64,000 nucleotides of DNA from CAYWRZ01 sp964460845 (GTDB taxonomy: Bacteria; Bacteroidota; Bacteroidia; Flavobacteriales_D; UBA2798): contig CAYWRZ010000004.1 in the NCBI GenBank assembly GCA_964460845.1, forward strand, positions 186,001 to 250,000. The letters run 5' to 3'. The number at the start of each line of letters is the position of its first letter. The stretch's first letter is position 1. The position numbers and the translations under genes are program-made. This document shows positions 1 through 7,713 of this stretch, piece by piece. Below the pieces are notes generated by a model. The model made no database searches. It was not told where the DNA came from and saw only the letters and a list, made by a program, of their open reading frames with translations.

Positions 1-1
1 G

Positions 2-241
2 CTGGTGTATCCCGAAACAGCGTTCGAGGCCGGAAAAGAAGGCCGTGTGGTAGTCTCTTTCGTGGTCGATGCGAAAGGCAAAGTGACGCAGGTGAAAGTG
101 CTCCGTTCTTTCGATGAAGATTGCTCCAAAGAGGCGCTCCGCGTGGTAAAAGCGATGCCGGCCTGGACACCCGGAGAGCGCAACGGCAAGCCTGTAAATG
201 TGGAGATGACCTTGCCCATTCAGTTTAAGCTGAACGACTAA
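2..241 (+). CDS. Energy transducer TonB, C-terminal domain (5' end outside window)
   Basis: The frame is already open at the window edge and ends at TAA 239-241, so only the last 79 residues are visible. They match the TonB C-terminal domain (TonB_C): YPETAFEAGKEGRVVVSF, then a DAKGKV turn, a helix (CSKEALRVVKAMPAW) and the closing strand with PxQFKL. In the family this periplasmic domain contacts the TonB box of outer-membrane receptors and transmits proton-motive energy. Bacteroidota carry many paralogues, including ones fused to other domains, so the identity of the N-terminal part cannot be told from here. An intrinsic terminator follows 35 bp after the stop. Confidence 0.85.
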   Translation: MVYPETAFEAGKEGRVVVSFVVDAKGKVTQVKVLRSFDEDCSKEALRVVKAMPAWTPGERNGKPVNVEMTLPIQFKLND

Positions 242-275
242 AATAAATGCGTTTTTGTAAAAAACGGCATTTCTC

Positions 276-300
276 AACCCCGGTTTTTCCGGGGTTTTTT
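276..300 (+). terminator. Intrinsic terminator after the tonB-like gene
   Basis: An 8-bp perfect stem AACCCCGG (276-283) / CCGGGGTT (289-296) encloses a TTTTT loop and is followed by a T run. It separates the TonB gene from sucA. Confidence 0.85.
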
Positions 301-363
301 GTTTTCGAGCCAATACTTATCCCTGTCTCCCAAAGGTTTTATGCTTTCGAGGTGTACCGAATG

Positions 364-410
364 CCCGGTTTTTAGGGCTTTTGATGCGAAATTAAATACC
401 CGGTTTTTAG
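364..410 (+). repeat. Two copies of a 12-bp intergenic motif upstream of sucA
   Basis: CCCGGTTTTTAG occurs at 364-375 and again at 399-410, 35 bp apart, just before the sucA promoter. The same 12-mer is found at 22424-22435 and, on the minus strand, at 25342-25353. All four copies are intergenic. The first copy can also fold (GCCC...GGGC followed by TTTT). Its role is unknown: a regulator site or part of a small terminator-like element are both possible. Confidence 0.55.
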
Positions 411-432
411 CCTGTCTTATCTGTTAAAATTG

Positions 433-440
433 TAAATTTG
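433..440 (+). promoter_or_regulatory. Candidate -7 box of the sucA promoter
   Basis: TAAATTTG fits the Bacteroidota -7 consensus TAnnTTTG. No clean TTG is present 19-21 bp upstream. The box overlaps the in-frame TTG at 438, which argues that translation starts at the ATG at 462 instead. Confidence 0.4.
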
Positions 441-461
441 CTGTCAAATTTTCAGCGATTT

Positions 462-3221
462 ATGGACAATTACTCGTACCTGAGCAATGCTCACCCCGAT
501 GCCATCGAGGATCTGTACAGGCAGTTTCTTGCGGATCCCGAGTCGGTAGAGTATGGATGGAGGAAGTTTTTTGAAGGATTTGAGTTCGCCAGGACCAACT
601 TCGAGGATACCGGGATTCTCCCGGAAAATGTCGCCAAAGAAATCAAAGTGATGAACCTGATCCACGGCTACCGGCAGCGTGGACATCTTTTTACCCGTAC
701 CAACCCGGTAAGGGAAAGAAGGCAATACAGCCCTACGCTCGATATTCAGAACTTCGGTTTGACCGAACAGGATCTCGATACCGTATTTCAGGCCGGAGAG
801 CAGATCGGCATAGGTCCGGCCAAGCTTCGCGATATTATTACCCACCTGAAGCAAACGTATTGCGGCTCGATAGGGGTGGAATATCTTTTTATGCGCGAGC
901 CCGATCGGCTCGAATGGTTGCAGAAAAGAATGGAAGCGTCCCGTAACCGTCCGAATTATACTGCGGAAGAGAAAAAGGAGATTCTCGAGAAGCTGAATCA
1001 GGCCGTAGTGTTTGAAAATTTTCTTGCGACCAAGTTTGTCGGGCAGAAACGTTTTTCGATAGAAGGAGGCGAAGCGCTTATTCCGGCGCTCGACCGGATT
1101 ATCGATACCGGGGCTGAGTTTGGTACCACCAATTACGTGGTCGGGATGGCGCACCGCGGTCGTCTCAACGTGCTGACCAACATTTTACAGAAAAGCTACA
1201 AAGATGTATTTACCGAATTTGAAGGACGTCTTTCGGAAGATTCGCTGTTTGACGGCGATGTGAAATACCACCTTGGGTATTCGAGCGATCAGCTTTCCAA
1301 TACCGGTAAAAAAGTGCATATCAGCCTTACGCCCAACCCTTCGCACCTCGAAACGGTCGATGCGGTAGTGCAGGGAATAGCCCGGGCCAAGATCGATAAC
1401 CTTCACGATGGCGACGAAGAAAAAGTATGCCCCATCCTGATCCATGGTGATGCGGCTATTGCCGGTCAGGGTATTGTCTATGAAGTGATCCAGATGTCGC
1501 TGCTCGAAGGATACCGCACCGGTGGCACCATTCACCTTGTAGTGAACAATCAGGTAGGTTTTACGACCAACTACGTCGATGCGCGTTCGAGCACCTATTG
1601 TACCGATGTAGCGAAAGTAACGCTCTCGCCCGTATTCCATGTCAACGGCGACGATGTGGAAGCAGTAGTATTTGTGGCTCAATTGGCGATGGAGTTTCGC
1701 CAGCGTTTCCACCGCGACGTGTTTATCGACATTCTCTGCTACCGCAAATACGGGCATAACGAAGGCGATGAGCCCCGTTTTACCCAGCCTTTGCTATACA
1801 AGCTTATTCAGAGTCACCCGAATCCCCGCGAGATATACGCCCGCAAGCTTATCGAGCAAGGTACGATTACGCAGGAGGCTTCGCGTGACCTGGAGCGCAA
1901 CTTTAAACAGCATCTTGACGAATTGTTGACAGAAGCCCGTCAGTCCGAAACGGCCAAGATGGTTTCTTACTTAGAGGGAACCTGGAAAGGCATACGTATG
2001 GCCGGTCCCGACGCATTTGACCGTTCGCCCGATACGGCTGTCGATAAGGAGCTGTTCCTTGATTTGGCACATAAAACCGTTACCCTTCCCGAAGGCAAGA
2101 AGTTTTTTAACAAGATTAAAAAGCTGTTCGACGATCGTAAAAAAATGATCGAAGACGACACCTACGATTGGGCTATGGGCGAATTGATGGCCTATGCCAC
2201 TTTGATGCAGGAAGGATACAATGTGCGTTTCAGCGGACAGGATGTAGAGCGTGGTACCTTCTCGCACCGTCATGCCATCGTGAAAGTCGAAGATTCGGAA
2301 GAGGAATATACGCCGCTGAATCATTTCGGAGCCAAAGGTAAATTCCGCATTTTCAACTCGCACCTTTCCGAATACGGAGTGCTGGGCTACGAATACGGTT
2401 ACGCGTTGGCCGCACCGAACGATCTGGTGATTTGGGAAGCGCAGTTTGGTGATTTCTTCAACGGCGCGCAAATTATTATCGACCAGTATTTGTCTTCGGC
2501 CGAGTATAAATGGAGAAGAATGAACGGGCTGGTAATGCTCTTGCCGCATGGATATGAAGGACAGGGTCCCGAGCATTCGAGCGCAAGGATGGAGCGTTTT
2601 CTTCAAATGTGTGCAGAGAACAATATGCAGATTGTCAACGCCACTACACCCGCTAACCAGTTTCATGCCCTGCGCCGTCAGTTGCATCGTGACTTCCGCA
2701 AACCGCTTATATGCTTTACGCCCAAGAAGCTGCTCCGTTACCCGGCTTGTGTCTCTTCGGTGAAAGACTTTTCCGAAGGCAGATTTGCCGAAGTGATCGA
2801 CGATACGTCGGTACGTGCCGCTGAGGTGAAAAAAGTATTCCTTTGCAGCGGTAAAATTTATTACGAGCTGATGGAACGTAAAGCACAACTGGGAGATGTG
2901 TCTGACAGCGCATTTATCCGCATCGAACAGCTTTATCCTTTCCCGCAGATTCAGATAGATACCTTGCTTGCGAAGTATAAGAATGCCGAAGAATATTGCT
3001 GGGTACAGGAAGAATCGGAGAATATGGGCGCCTGGTCCTTTATAGCCCGAAAGCTCAAGCAGCTTCCGCTGAAATATATAGGTCGCAGAGAAAGCGCGAG
3101 TCCGGCTACCGGTTATGCCCGTATCCACCAGGAGCAGGCAGAGCAGATATTGAAAAAAGTATTCGGAAGGGTACCCGAAGAGAAAAAGCCGAGCGACAAA
3201 AAAACCGAAAAGGTGAACTAA
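462..3221 (+). CDS. sucA: 2-oxoglutarate dehydrogenase E1 component
   Basis: This is the thiamine-diphosphate-dependent E1 subunit (EC 1.2.4.2) that decarboxylates 2-oxoglutarate and succinylates the lipoyl group of E2 in the TCA cycle. At 919 residues it has normal full length. The N-terminus (NAHPDAIEDLYRQFLADP) is the E2-docking segment. The TPP motif runs from HGDAAIAGQG (about residue 328) to NNQVGFTTN (about 361). The C-terminal half has the transketolase-like pyrimidine-binding domain (LPHGYEGQGPEHSSAR). I chose ATG 462 because an in-frame TTG at 438 lies inside the probable -7 box. sucB follows after 29 bp, so the two are almost certainly cotranscribed. Confidence 0.97.
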   Translation: MDNYSYLSNAHPDAIEDLYRQFLADPESVEYGWRKFFEGFEFARTNFEDTGILPENVAKEIKVMNLIHGYRQRGHLFTRTNPVRERRQYSPTLDIQNFGLTEQDLDTVFQAGEQIGIGPAKLRDIITHLKQTYCGSIGVEYLFMREPDRLEWLQKRMEASRNRPNYTAEEKKEILEKLNQAVVFENFLATKFVGQKRFSIEGGEALIPALDRIIDTGAEFGTTNYVVGMAHRGRLNVLTNILQKSYKDVFTEFEGRLSEDSLFDGDVKYHLGYSSDQLSNTGKKVHISLTPNPSHLETVDAVVQGIARAKIDNLHDGDEEKVCPILIHGDAAIAGQGIVYEVIQMSLLEGYRTGGTIHLVVNNQVGFTTNYVDARSSTYCTDVAKVTLSPVFHVNGDDVEAVVFVAQLAMEFRQRFHRDVFIDILCYRKYGHNEGDEPRFTQPLLYKLIQSHPNPREIYARKLIEQGTITQEASRDLERNFKQHLDELLTEARQSETAKMVSYLEGTWKGIRMAGPDAFDRSPDTAVDKELFLDLAHKTVTLPEGKKFFNKIKKLFDDRKKMIEDDTYDWAMGELMAYATLMQEGYNVRFSGQDVERGTFSHRHAIVKVEDSEEEYTPLNHFGAKGKFRIFNSHLSEYGVLGYEYGYALAAPNDLVIWEAQFGDFFNGAQIIIDQYLSSAEYKWRRMNGLVMLLPHGYEGQGPEHSSARMERFLQMCAENNMQIVNATTPANQFHALRRQLHRDFRKPLICFTPKKLLRYPACVSSVKDFSEGRFAEVIDDTSVRAAEVKKVFLCSGKIYYELMERKAQLGDVSDSAFIRIEQLYPFPQIQIDTLLAKYKNAEEYCWVQEESENMGAWSFIARKLKQLPLKYIGRRESASPATGYARIHQEQAEQILKKVFGRVPEEKKPSDKKTEKVN

Positions 3222-3250
3222 AAGATTCTTAACCACATAACCACACAAGA

Positions 3251-4528
3251 ATGGCTATCATTGAGCAAAAGGTTCCCAGTCCCGGCGAGTCGATTACCGA
3301 AGTGGTAATTGCACGCTGGATTAAAAACGACGGGGACTATGTAGAAAAAGACGAAGAGATTTGTGAAATTGACTCGGATAAGGCAACCCTTACCCTCAAT
3401 GCCGAAGAGTCGGGTGCCCTGAAAATACTGGCGGCCGAAGGCGATACGGTTAACGTGGGTCAGGTAGTCTGCAGCATTGATACCAGTGTGAAGGGAGAAA
3501 GCAAGCCCAAAGAAGAACCTAAGAAAGAAGCGTCTGCGGCTAAGGAAGAGGCGAAAAAGGAAGCTCCGAAAGCATCCAAAAAAGAGGATCCGGCTCCTAA
3601 TCCTATGCCGGTGAGCAAAGAAAAGACGTATGCCACAGGTCACCCTTCTCCGGCGGCTCGTAAGCTGATGGACGAAAAAGGGGTCTCTTCGGCACAGGTA
3701 TCGGGCACCGGAAAAGACGGTCGTATCACCTTGCAGGATGTACAGAAAGCGCTAACTGCCGGATTTGAGCTGAAAGATCAGCCTGCGTTTGGCGGTACCC
3801 GCGAGCAGGAGCGTAAAAAAATGACCACGCTTCGCAAAAAAATCGCCGAGCGTTTGGTGGGCGTGAAAAACCAAACCGCCATGCTGACCACTTTTAATGA
3901 AGTGGACATGAAGCCGGTGATGGATCTGCGCAAAAAATACAAAGACAAATTTCAGGAGAAACACGGTATCGGACTCGGATTCATGTCGTTTTTCACCAAA
4001 GCCGTGACCATTGCCTTGCAGCATTATCCGGCCGTAAACGCATTTATCGACGGAGAAGAAACCGTGTTTAACAACTATTGCGATGTGGGAATTGCAGTGA
4101 GCACACCCAAAGGACTGATGGTGCCTGTGCTGCGCAATGTGGAAATGATGAGCCTGGCCGATATAGAAAAAGGCATTAAGGAATTAGCGCTTAAAGCGCG
4201 CGATGGTAAAATTACCGTCGATGAAATGAGTGGCGGCACTTTCACCATTACCAACGGCGGGGTGTTCGGATCGATGCTTTCCACACCGATTATCAATCCT
4301 CCGCAGAGCGCTATTTTAGGTATGCACAACATTGTAGAACGCCCGGTAGCCATCGAAGGAAAAGTAGAAATTCGTCCTATTATGTACGTGGCTTTGTCTT
4401 ACGATCACCGCATTATCGATGGTCGCGAGTCGGTCGGATTCCTCGTAAAAGTGAAAGAATTGCTGGAGAACCCTTCCAAAATGTTATTCAACGGAAAAGA
4501 TCCGCAGGAAGTAGTGCTCAATCTTTGA
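3251..4528 (+). CDS. sucB: Dihydrolipoyllysine-residue succinyltransferase (2-OGDH E2)
   Basis: E2 core of the 2-oxoglutarate dehydrogenase complex (EC 2.3.1.61), which moves the succinyl group from lipoamide to CoA. One lipoyl domain (residues 1-80) carries the modified lysine K44 in EIDSDKATL. A Lys/Glu/Ala/Pro linker follows (about 83-125), then the E3/E1-binding domain (HPSPAARKLMDEKGVS, about 131-168) and the acyltransferase domain ending in YDHRIIDGRES with the catalytic His and Asp. The 425-residue length is typical. It starts 29 bp after sucA and ends before a strong terminator. No E3 (lpd) gene lies in the window. Confidence 0.97.
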   Translation: MAIIEQKVPSPGESITEVVIARWIKNDGDYVEKDEEICEIDSDKATLTLNAEESGALKILAAEGDTVNVGQVVCSIDTSVKGESKPKEEPKKEASAAKEEAKKEAPKASKKEDPAPNPMPVSKEKTYATGHPSPAARKLMDEKGVSSAQVSGTGKDGRITLQDVQKALTAGFELKDQPAFGGTREQERKKMTTLRKKIAERLVGVKNQTAMLTTFNEVDMKPVMDLRKKYKDKFQEKHGIGLGFMSFFTKAVTIALQHYPAVNAFIDGEETVFNNYCDVGIAVSTPKGLMVPVLRNVEMMSLADIEKGIKELALKARDGKITVDEMSGGTFTITNGGVFGSMLSTPIINPPQSAILGMHNIVERPVAIEGKVEIRPIMYVALSYDHRIIDGRESVGFLVKVKELLENPSKMLFNGKDPQEVVLNL

Positions 4529-4558
4529 AAAGAAGCAGGCGTATTCGAATAAGCGCCC

Positions 4559-4590
4559 AACGCCCCCGACACCTGTCGGGGGCGTTTTTT
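4559..4590 (+). terminator. Intrinsic terminator of sucAB
   Basis: A 12-bp perfect stem, AACGCCCCCGAC (4559-4570) / GTCGGGGGCGTT (4575-4586), has a 4-nt loop and a T6 run. It is the strongest terminator in this part of the window. Confidence 0.95.
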
Positions 4591-4675
4591 GTTTACCCGG
4601 TTTCACATTTTTTACTAAAATATGCGGAGTAAGGGGGATAAATGTATTTTTCTCTTTTTCAATACTATAGTTTTT

Positions 4676-4683
4676 TATATTTG
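4676..4683 (+). promoter_or_regulatory. Candidate -7 box for the first membrane/metzincin cassette
   Basis: TATATTTG is a perfect TAnnTTTG box, 107 bp upstream of the ATG at 4791; the -33 region is only T-rich. The leader after it holds a small hairpin (GTGCC...GGCAC, about 4699-4715) and a perfect 12-bp palindrome GCGGATATCCGC (4718-4729) that could be an operator. Confidence 0.5.
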
Positions 4684-4790
4684 AAAAAAAAGAAACGGTG
4701 CCTTGTGGTGGCACATAGCGGATATCCGCAATAGTCAGTAGATTAGAACCGCCTGCTGCAAAAGGGCGCACAGGGTGAAATACAGACGGT

Positions 4791-5183
4791 ATGTCGCACG
4801 AAATTAGAATTACCGATCCTTCTGCCATCCGGCAGCTTGCCCGCGAAGTGAATTTTTGGGGCAGTCCGGGAAAGTCGCTGCGGGTAGAATTATCCGGCTA
4901 TTCAGCGCAGCAAAACGAAGCGCTGCAGCAAGAGATACTTCGCCATTATGCGGTTTGCGGTTGTGATCAGGGCCGTACAGCGGGTATCGTGATCCTGCTA
5001 TTGTTTGCGCTGTTGCTGCTTACGGGACTTCTTTCGCACATCGGATTTTGGAACCTGCTTTGGCTTTACCTCGGCAGCTCTTTTGTAACTATGCTTTTGG
5101 CCAAAGCTTATACGATATGGCGTGCGCGCCGCAGCCTGATTCGTTTGTCGCAACGGCATTCGTCTTTTTCTGTTACACCTTAA
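4791..5183 (+). CDS. Small two-helix membrane protein, copy 1
   Basis: This is a 130-residue protein of no family I recognise. A soluble N-terminal half (ITDPSAIRQLAREVNFWG...) contains a conserved CGC pair (VCGCDQGR). Two hydrophobic segments follow (about residues 64-81 and 84-104), then a basic C-terminus (RARRSLIRLSQR). It is clearly paralogous to the protein at 6312-6689, with the same motifs in the same order (VNFWG/VGFFG, RHYAVCGC/RHYSACGC, IGFWNLLWLYL/IGFWNVVWLYL). In both copies a metzincin-like gene follows, here 12 bp downstream, so the two proteins probably act together at a membrane. Confidence 0.85.
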   Translation: MSHEIRITDPSAIRQLAREVNFWGSPGKSLRVELSGYSAQQNEALQQEILRHYAVCGCDQGRTAGIVILLLFALLLLTGLLSHIGFWNLLWLYLGSSFVTMLLAKAYTIWRARRSLIRLSQRHSSFSVTP

Positions 5184-5195
5184 ACCTTATTTAGT

Positions 5196-6104
5196 ATGTC
5201 GGCACCTTGTCGGAAAATTCAGGAAGGAATTGAGCAAACGCGTCGGGAACTTCGCGAAAAATGTAAAGAAACCGCGAAAACCGTAAGCGAGCGGATATGC
5301 CGTGTATTGCCCTGGCCTCTTACCTTGCTTTGCGATGTGATCACACAGGTAGTCACCGTGATACTCTGCGTGATGACAGAAGTGATTATTGTGATAATAA
5401 GCTGGGTCACACGTGTGGTATGCGAGCTGTTTATCGTGCTTAGCTGGTTGTCGCTTCAGTTGCTGAGCTTTTTGGGCTGGTTCGTCAGCCGCATACTGAA
5501 ATTTCCCGAGCTGATGCTGTGTTTGGGCGGGGTGGGTACCGGTACCAAAAAACTAAGAATATGTCCGATGGTGATTGCCGACGAAAACGGGGAGCCGGTG
5601 ATGGAACTTGAGCAGATTGAACGTCAAATTCAACGGGCAAAAGAAATATACGCTACCTGCGGAATAGAGCTGCTCGCCTCGCCTGTACAAGTGATTCGCG
5701 ATCGTCCGCACCTGGCGCATGCGCCAAGCTGTGGGGCAGGGGGCTTTTTCTCTTCTCAGGCGGTCGAATACCTGCGCTTGTCGTGCTGCGAGAAAGGAAG
5801 CAGTTTGAAATGCCTGCATGCTTCGGGAGCCGCGCTTTGGATCCGGAATGTGGTTAAAGTGGTTTGGGTAAAAGAAATACAGGGCAAGGGCATACGTGGC
5901 TGTTACATTCCGTTCAATTCTTTTGTGCAGATTAGTAACCTTCGGCTACCCGATACCCTGGCGCATGAGCTGGGTCATGCCTGCGATTTGCCGCACAATA
6001 CCAGCAATCGCGGTAACCTGATGCATGTGAACCGCAACGACTCTCTACTTACTCCCGGCCAGTGCTGTGTGCTGCGAAGCAGCCGTTTTGTGACGCGATG
6101 GTGA
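5196..6104 (+). CDS. Cys-rich membrane-anchored metzincin-like protein, copy 1
   Basis: The protein has 302 residues. An amphipathic, Arg/Glu-rich N-terminus with Cys residues (about 1-40) leads into a long Val/Ile-rich hydrophobic stretch (about 45-110), then a soluble C-terminal domain. That domain holds H257-E-L-G-H261-ACDLP-H267, which is HExxH plus a third His at metzincin spacing, and a downstream NLM Met-turn-like motif followed by LTPGQCC and RSSRF. The usual metzincin Gly of HExxHxxGxxH is Asp here. About sixteen cysteines are shared with copy 2, including SCGAGG and SCC, suggesting disulfides or metal sites. It has no classical signal peptide. Protease activity is inferred from the motif; the substrate is unknown. 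Confidence 0.85.
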   Translation: MSAPCRKIQEGIEQTRRELREKCKETAKTVSERICRVLPWPLTLLCDVITQVVTVILCVMTEVIIVIISWVTRVVCELFIVLSWLSLQLLSFLGWFVSRILKFPELMLCLGGVGTGTKKLRICPMVIADENGEPVMELEQIERQIQRAKEIYATCGIELLASPVQVIRDRPHLAHAPSCGAGGFFSSQAVEYLRLSCCEKGSSLKCLHASGAALWIRNVVKVVWVKEIQGKGIRGCYIPFNSFVQISNLRLPDTLAHELGHACDLPHNTSNRGNLMHVNRNDSLLTPGQCCVLRSSRFVTRW

Positions 6105-6175
6105 GAGATAAATAAAGTCATTCCGCTCTTTTTGGATGTTTTAATTCAACCGAAAAACAGGCTTCCTCTTTTTTG

Positions 6176-6205
6176 TTGTGTGATTCACAGTTATTTATAT
6201 ATTTG
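6176..6205 (+). promoter_or_regulatory. Promoter of the second membrane/metzincin cassette
   Basis: TTG (6176-6178), a 19-bp spacer, then TATATTTG (6198-6205) match the Bacteroidota sigma-ABfr consensus (TTG-N19-TAnnTTTG) exactly. The predicted start near 6212 gives a leader of about 100 nt. Confidence 0.75.
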
Positions 6206-6206
6206 A

Positions 6207-6291
6207 GTGTGGCTTAGTACGCCAAACTTAAAACAGGTTTTAGCGCTCCCATAGATTCAGGTCTATGAAATATAAAAAGGAGAGCCTGAAT
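6207..6291 (+). other. Structured 5' leader with a candidate pseudoknot
   Basis: The leader opens with GTGTGGCTTAGTACGCC (a GGC/GCC hairpin), which has a close counterpart at 25537-25556. Next come TAAAAC/GTTTTA and CATAGA (6250-6255)/TCTATG (6262-6267). The 6-nt loop of the last hairpin, TTCAGG, is perfectly complementary to CCTGAA at 6285-6290, so an H-type pseudoknot can form 20 nt upstream of the start codon. I cannot assign it to a known riboswitch class. Confidence 0.4.
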
Positions 6292-6311
6292 AAAAATAGA
6301 ATCGTAATGCG

Positions 6312-6689
6312 ATGAAGCAGGAAATTGTGATCACTCATCCTTCTGAAATTAGGGGTTTGGCAAAAGATGTCGGTTTTTTCGGCAATCCGGCTAAAACCAT
6401 CAAAGTGGAGTTACCCGCCAATTCTTCCGAAGAAAACGAAAAGCTCGAACAGGAGATTATGCGGCATTATTCGGCCTGTGGTTGTTCGCAGGGAAAAATA
6501 ACCGGCATAGCTACGCTGGTGATCTATCTTTTGTTGGTACTTACCGGTATTTTGTCGGTTTCCAAAATCGGATTTTGGAACGTAGTATGGCTTTATCTCG
6601 CCTGTTCTTTTGCGACCATGCTGGTTGGAAAGCTTTACGGGTTATGGCGCGCGCGCCGTGAGCTGCTGCGTTTGTCTGCACGTATGTAA
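6312..6689 (+). CDS. Small two-helix membrane protein, copy 2
   Basis: This 125-residue paralogue of the 4791-5183 protein shows the same order of features: N-terminal ITHPSEIRGLAKDVGFFG, a CGC pair in YSACGCSQGK, two transmembrane segments around 61-78 and 84-105, and a short basic tail. The family is unrecognised. Similarity spans the whole length, which points to tandem duplication of a two-gene unit rather than independent acquisition. The metzincin-like partner starts 35 bp downstream. Copy 2 has a better promoter than copy 1 and a structured leader of its own. Confidence 0.85.
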   Translation: MKQEIVITHPSEIRGLAKDVGFFGNPAKTIKVELPANSSEENEKLEQEIMRHYSACGCSQGKITGIATLVIYLLLVLTGILSVSKIGFWNVVWLYLACSFATMLVGKLYGLWRARRELLRLSARM

Positions 6690-6724
6690 TTCCTTTATTT
6701 ATTCACTTATAAATTTTAGTATTT

Positions 6725-7630
6725 ATGGCTCAGATATGCCGTGAAATTCAGGAGCGTATAGAAGAAAGACGCCGCGAGCTACGCGAAAGCTGCCGAAATG
6801 TATCGCGTACCGTTACCGAGCGAATATGCCGGTTTTTGCCCTGGCCCTTTAATAAATTATGTGATTTGGTTACCAAAGTGATTACAGAGCTGGTCTGTAC
6901 GCTGATAGAAGTAGTGGTAGTGATAGTAAGTTGGGTCACGCGTGTGGTCTGCGAGGCAATAGTAGTGATCGAGTGGATATTGATACGGGTTTTCGGATTT
7001 GTCGAATGGCTGGTCAATAAGATTATCACGTTTCCCGAATGGCTGTTGTGTTTGGGTGGAGTAAAATTAGTGACCAAGAAATACAGAATATGCCCGATAG
7101 TGATTGCCGACAGCGCCGGGAATCCGGTGGTGCCTCTTCATGAAATTCAGCGACAGATCGAAACAGCCAAAAGTATTTACAGGAATTGCGGCATCGAAGT
7201 TATTGCTACACCAATTAAAATAGTGCGTGATCGGACGCACCTCCTCCATGCCTCTTCTTGCGGTGCAGGGGGCTATTTTTCTTCAGATCGTGTCGAATAC
7301 CATAATTTGTCTTGCTGCGATAATTCGATAGGCCTGAAATGCCTCCGTTTCCCCAGCGGATTAATATGGCCCGCTCACGTGTTGAAAGCGATTTGGGTGC
7401 AGGACATCAGCTCCGGTGAGCGCGGCTGTTACATGACACCCGATTCTTTTGTGCTAATGACCACTACGGCATTGCCCGATACCTTAGCGCACGAAATGGG
7501 TCATGCCTGCGACCTCTTGCACCGCGATGATATGAATAACCTCATGTCAACCGGAGGGCGTACCGGCACACATCTTACTAATTTCCAATGCTGCACCATA
7601 CGAAGCAGCCGTTTTGTGAGCTCATTTTAA
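6725..7630 (+). CDS. Cys-rich membrane-anchored metzincin-like protein, copy 2
   Basis: This 301-residue paralogue of 5196-6104 is alignable throughout: Cys-containing charged N-terminus (ICREIQERIEERRRELRESC), ERICRFLPWPFNKLCD, Val/Ile-rich membrane region, LLCLGGV, RICPIVIAD, CGAGGYFSS, SCCDNS, and the site H256-E-M-G-H260-ACDLL-H266 with a later NLM and LTNFQCC. Again Asp replaces the metzincin Gly. The conserved cysteines and catalytic residues suggest that both copies are under selection. It ends 26 bp before a terminator, which closes the duplicated region. Known: HExxH proteins with a third His bind zinc. Inferred: membrane-tethered protease or toxin-like effector. Confidence 0.85.
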   Translation: MAQICREIQERIEERRRELRESCRNVSRTVTERICRFLPWPFNKLCDLVTKVITELVCTLIEVVVVIVSWVTRVVCEAIVVIEWILIRVFGFVEWLVNKIITFPEWLLCLGGVKLVTKKYRICPIVIADSAGNPVVPLHEIQRQIETAKSIYRNCGIEVIATPIKIVRDRTHLLHASSCGAGGYFSSDRVEYHNLSCCDNSIGLKCLRFPSGLIWPAHVLKAIWVQDISSGERGCYMTPDSFVLMTTTALPDTLAHEMGHACDLLHRDDMNNLMSTGGRTGTHLTNFQCCTIRSSRFVSSF

Positions 7631-7656
7631 AACCTTTTCAGACCGATCTGATTCAG

Positions 7657-7686
7657 AAAACCCCGGCTTATCGTCGGGGTTTTTTG
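7657..7686 (+). terminator. Intrinsic terminator of the metzincin cassettes
   Basis: A stem AAAACCCCG (7657-7665) / CGGGGTTTT (7675-7683) with a 9-nt loop and further T residues. It lies upstream of the chosen start of the next gene and argues against starting that gene at 7588. Confidence 0.85.
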
Positions 7687-7713
7687 GTAGCTTTGGTAGA
7701 TAAGATTCAATCT

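Noticed and set aside
438..461. TTG start of sucA
   Set aside because: It coincides with the probable -7 box TAAATTTG; ATG 462 gives the usual N-terminus.
1971..3248. 425-residue open frame on the minus strand inside sucA
   Set aside because: Lies fully antisense to a certain gene, has no domain or plausible composition, and results from codon bias of sucA.
7588..7713. Upstream start of the 5'-nucleotidase frame
   Set aside because: Would overlap the end of the metzincin gene and run through its terminator; the family homology begins at ATG 7714.
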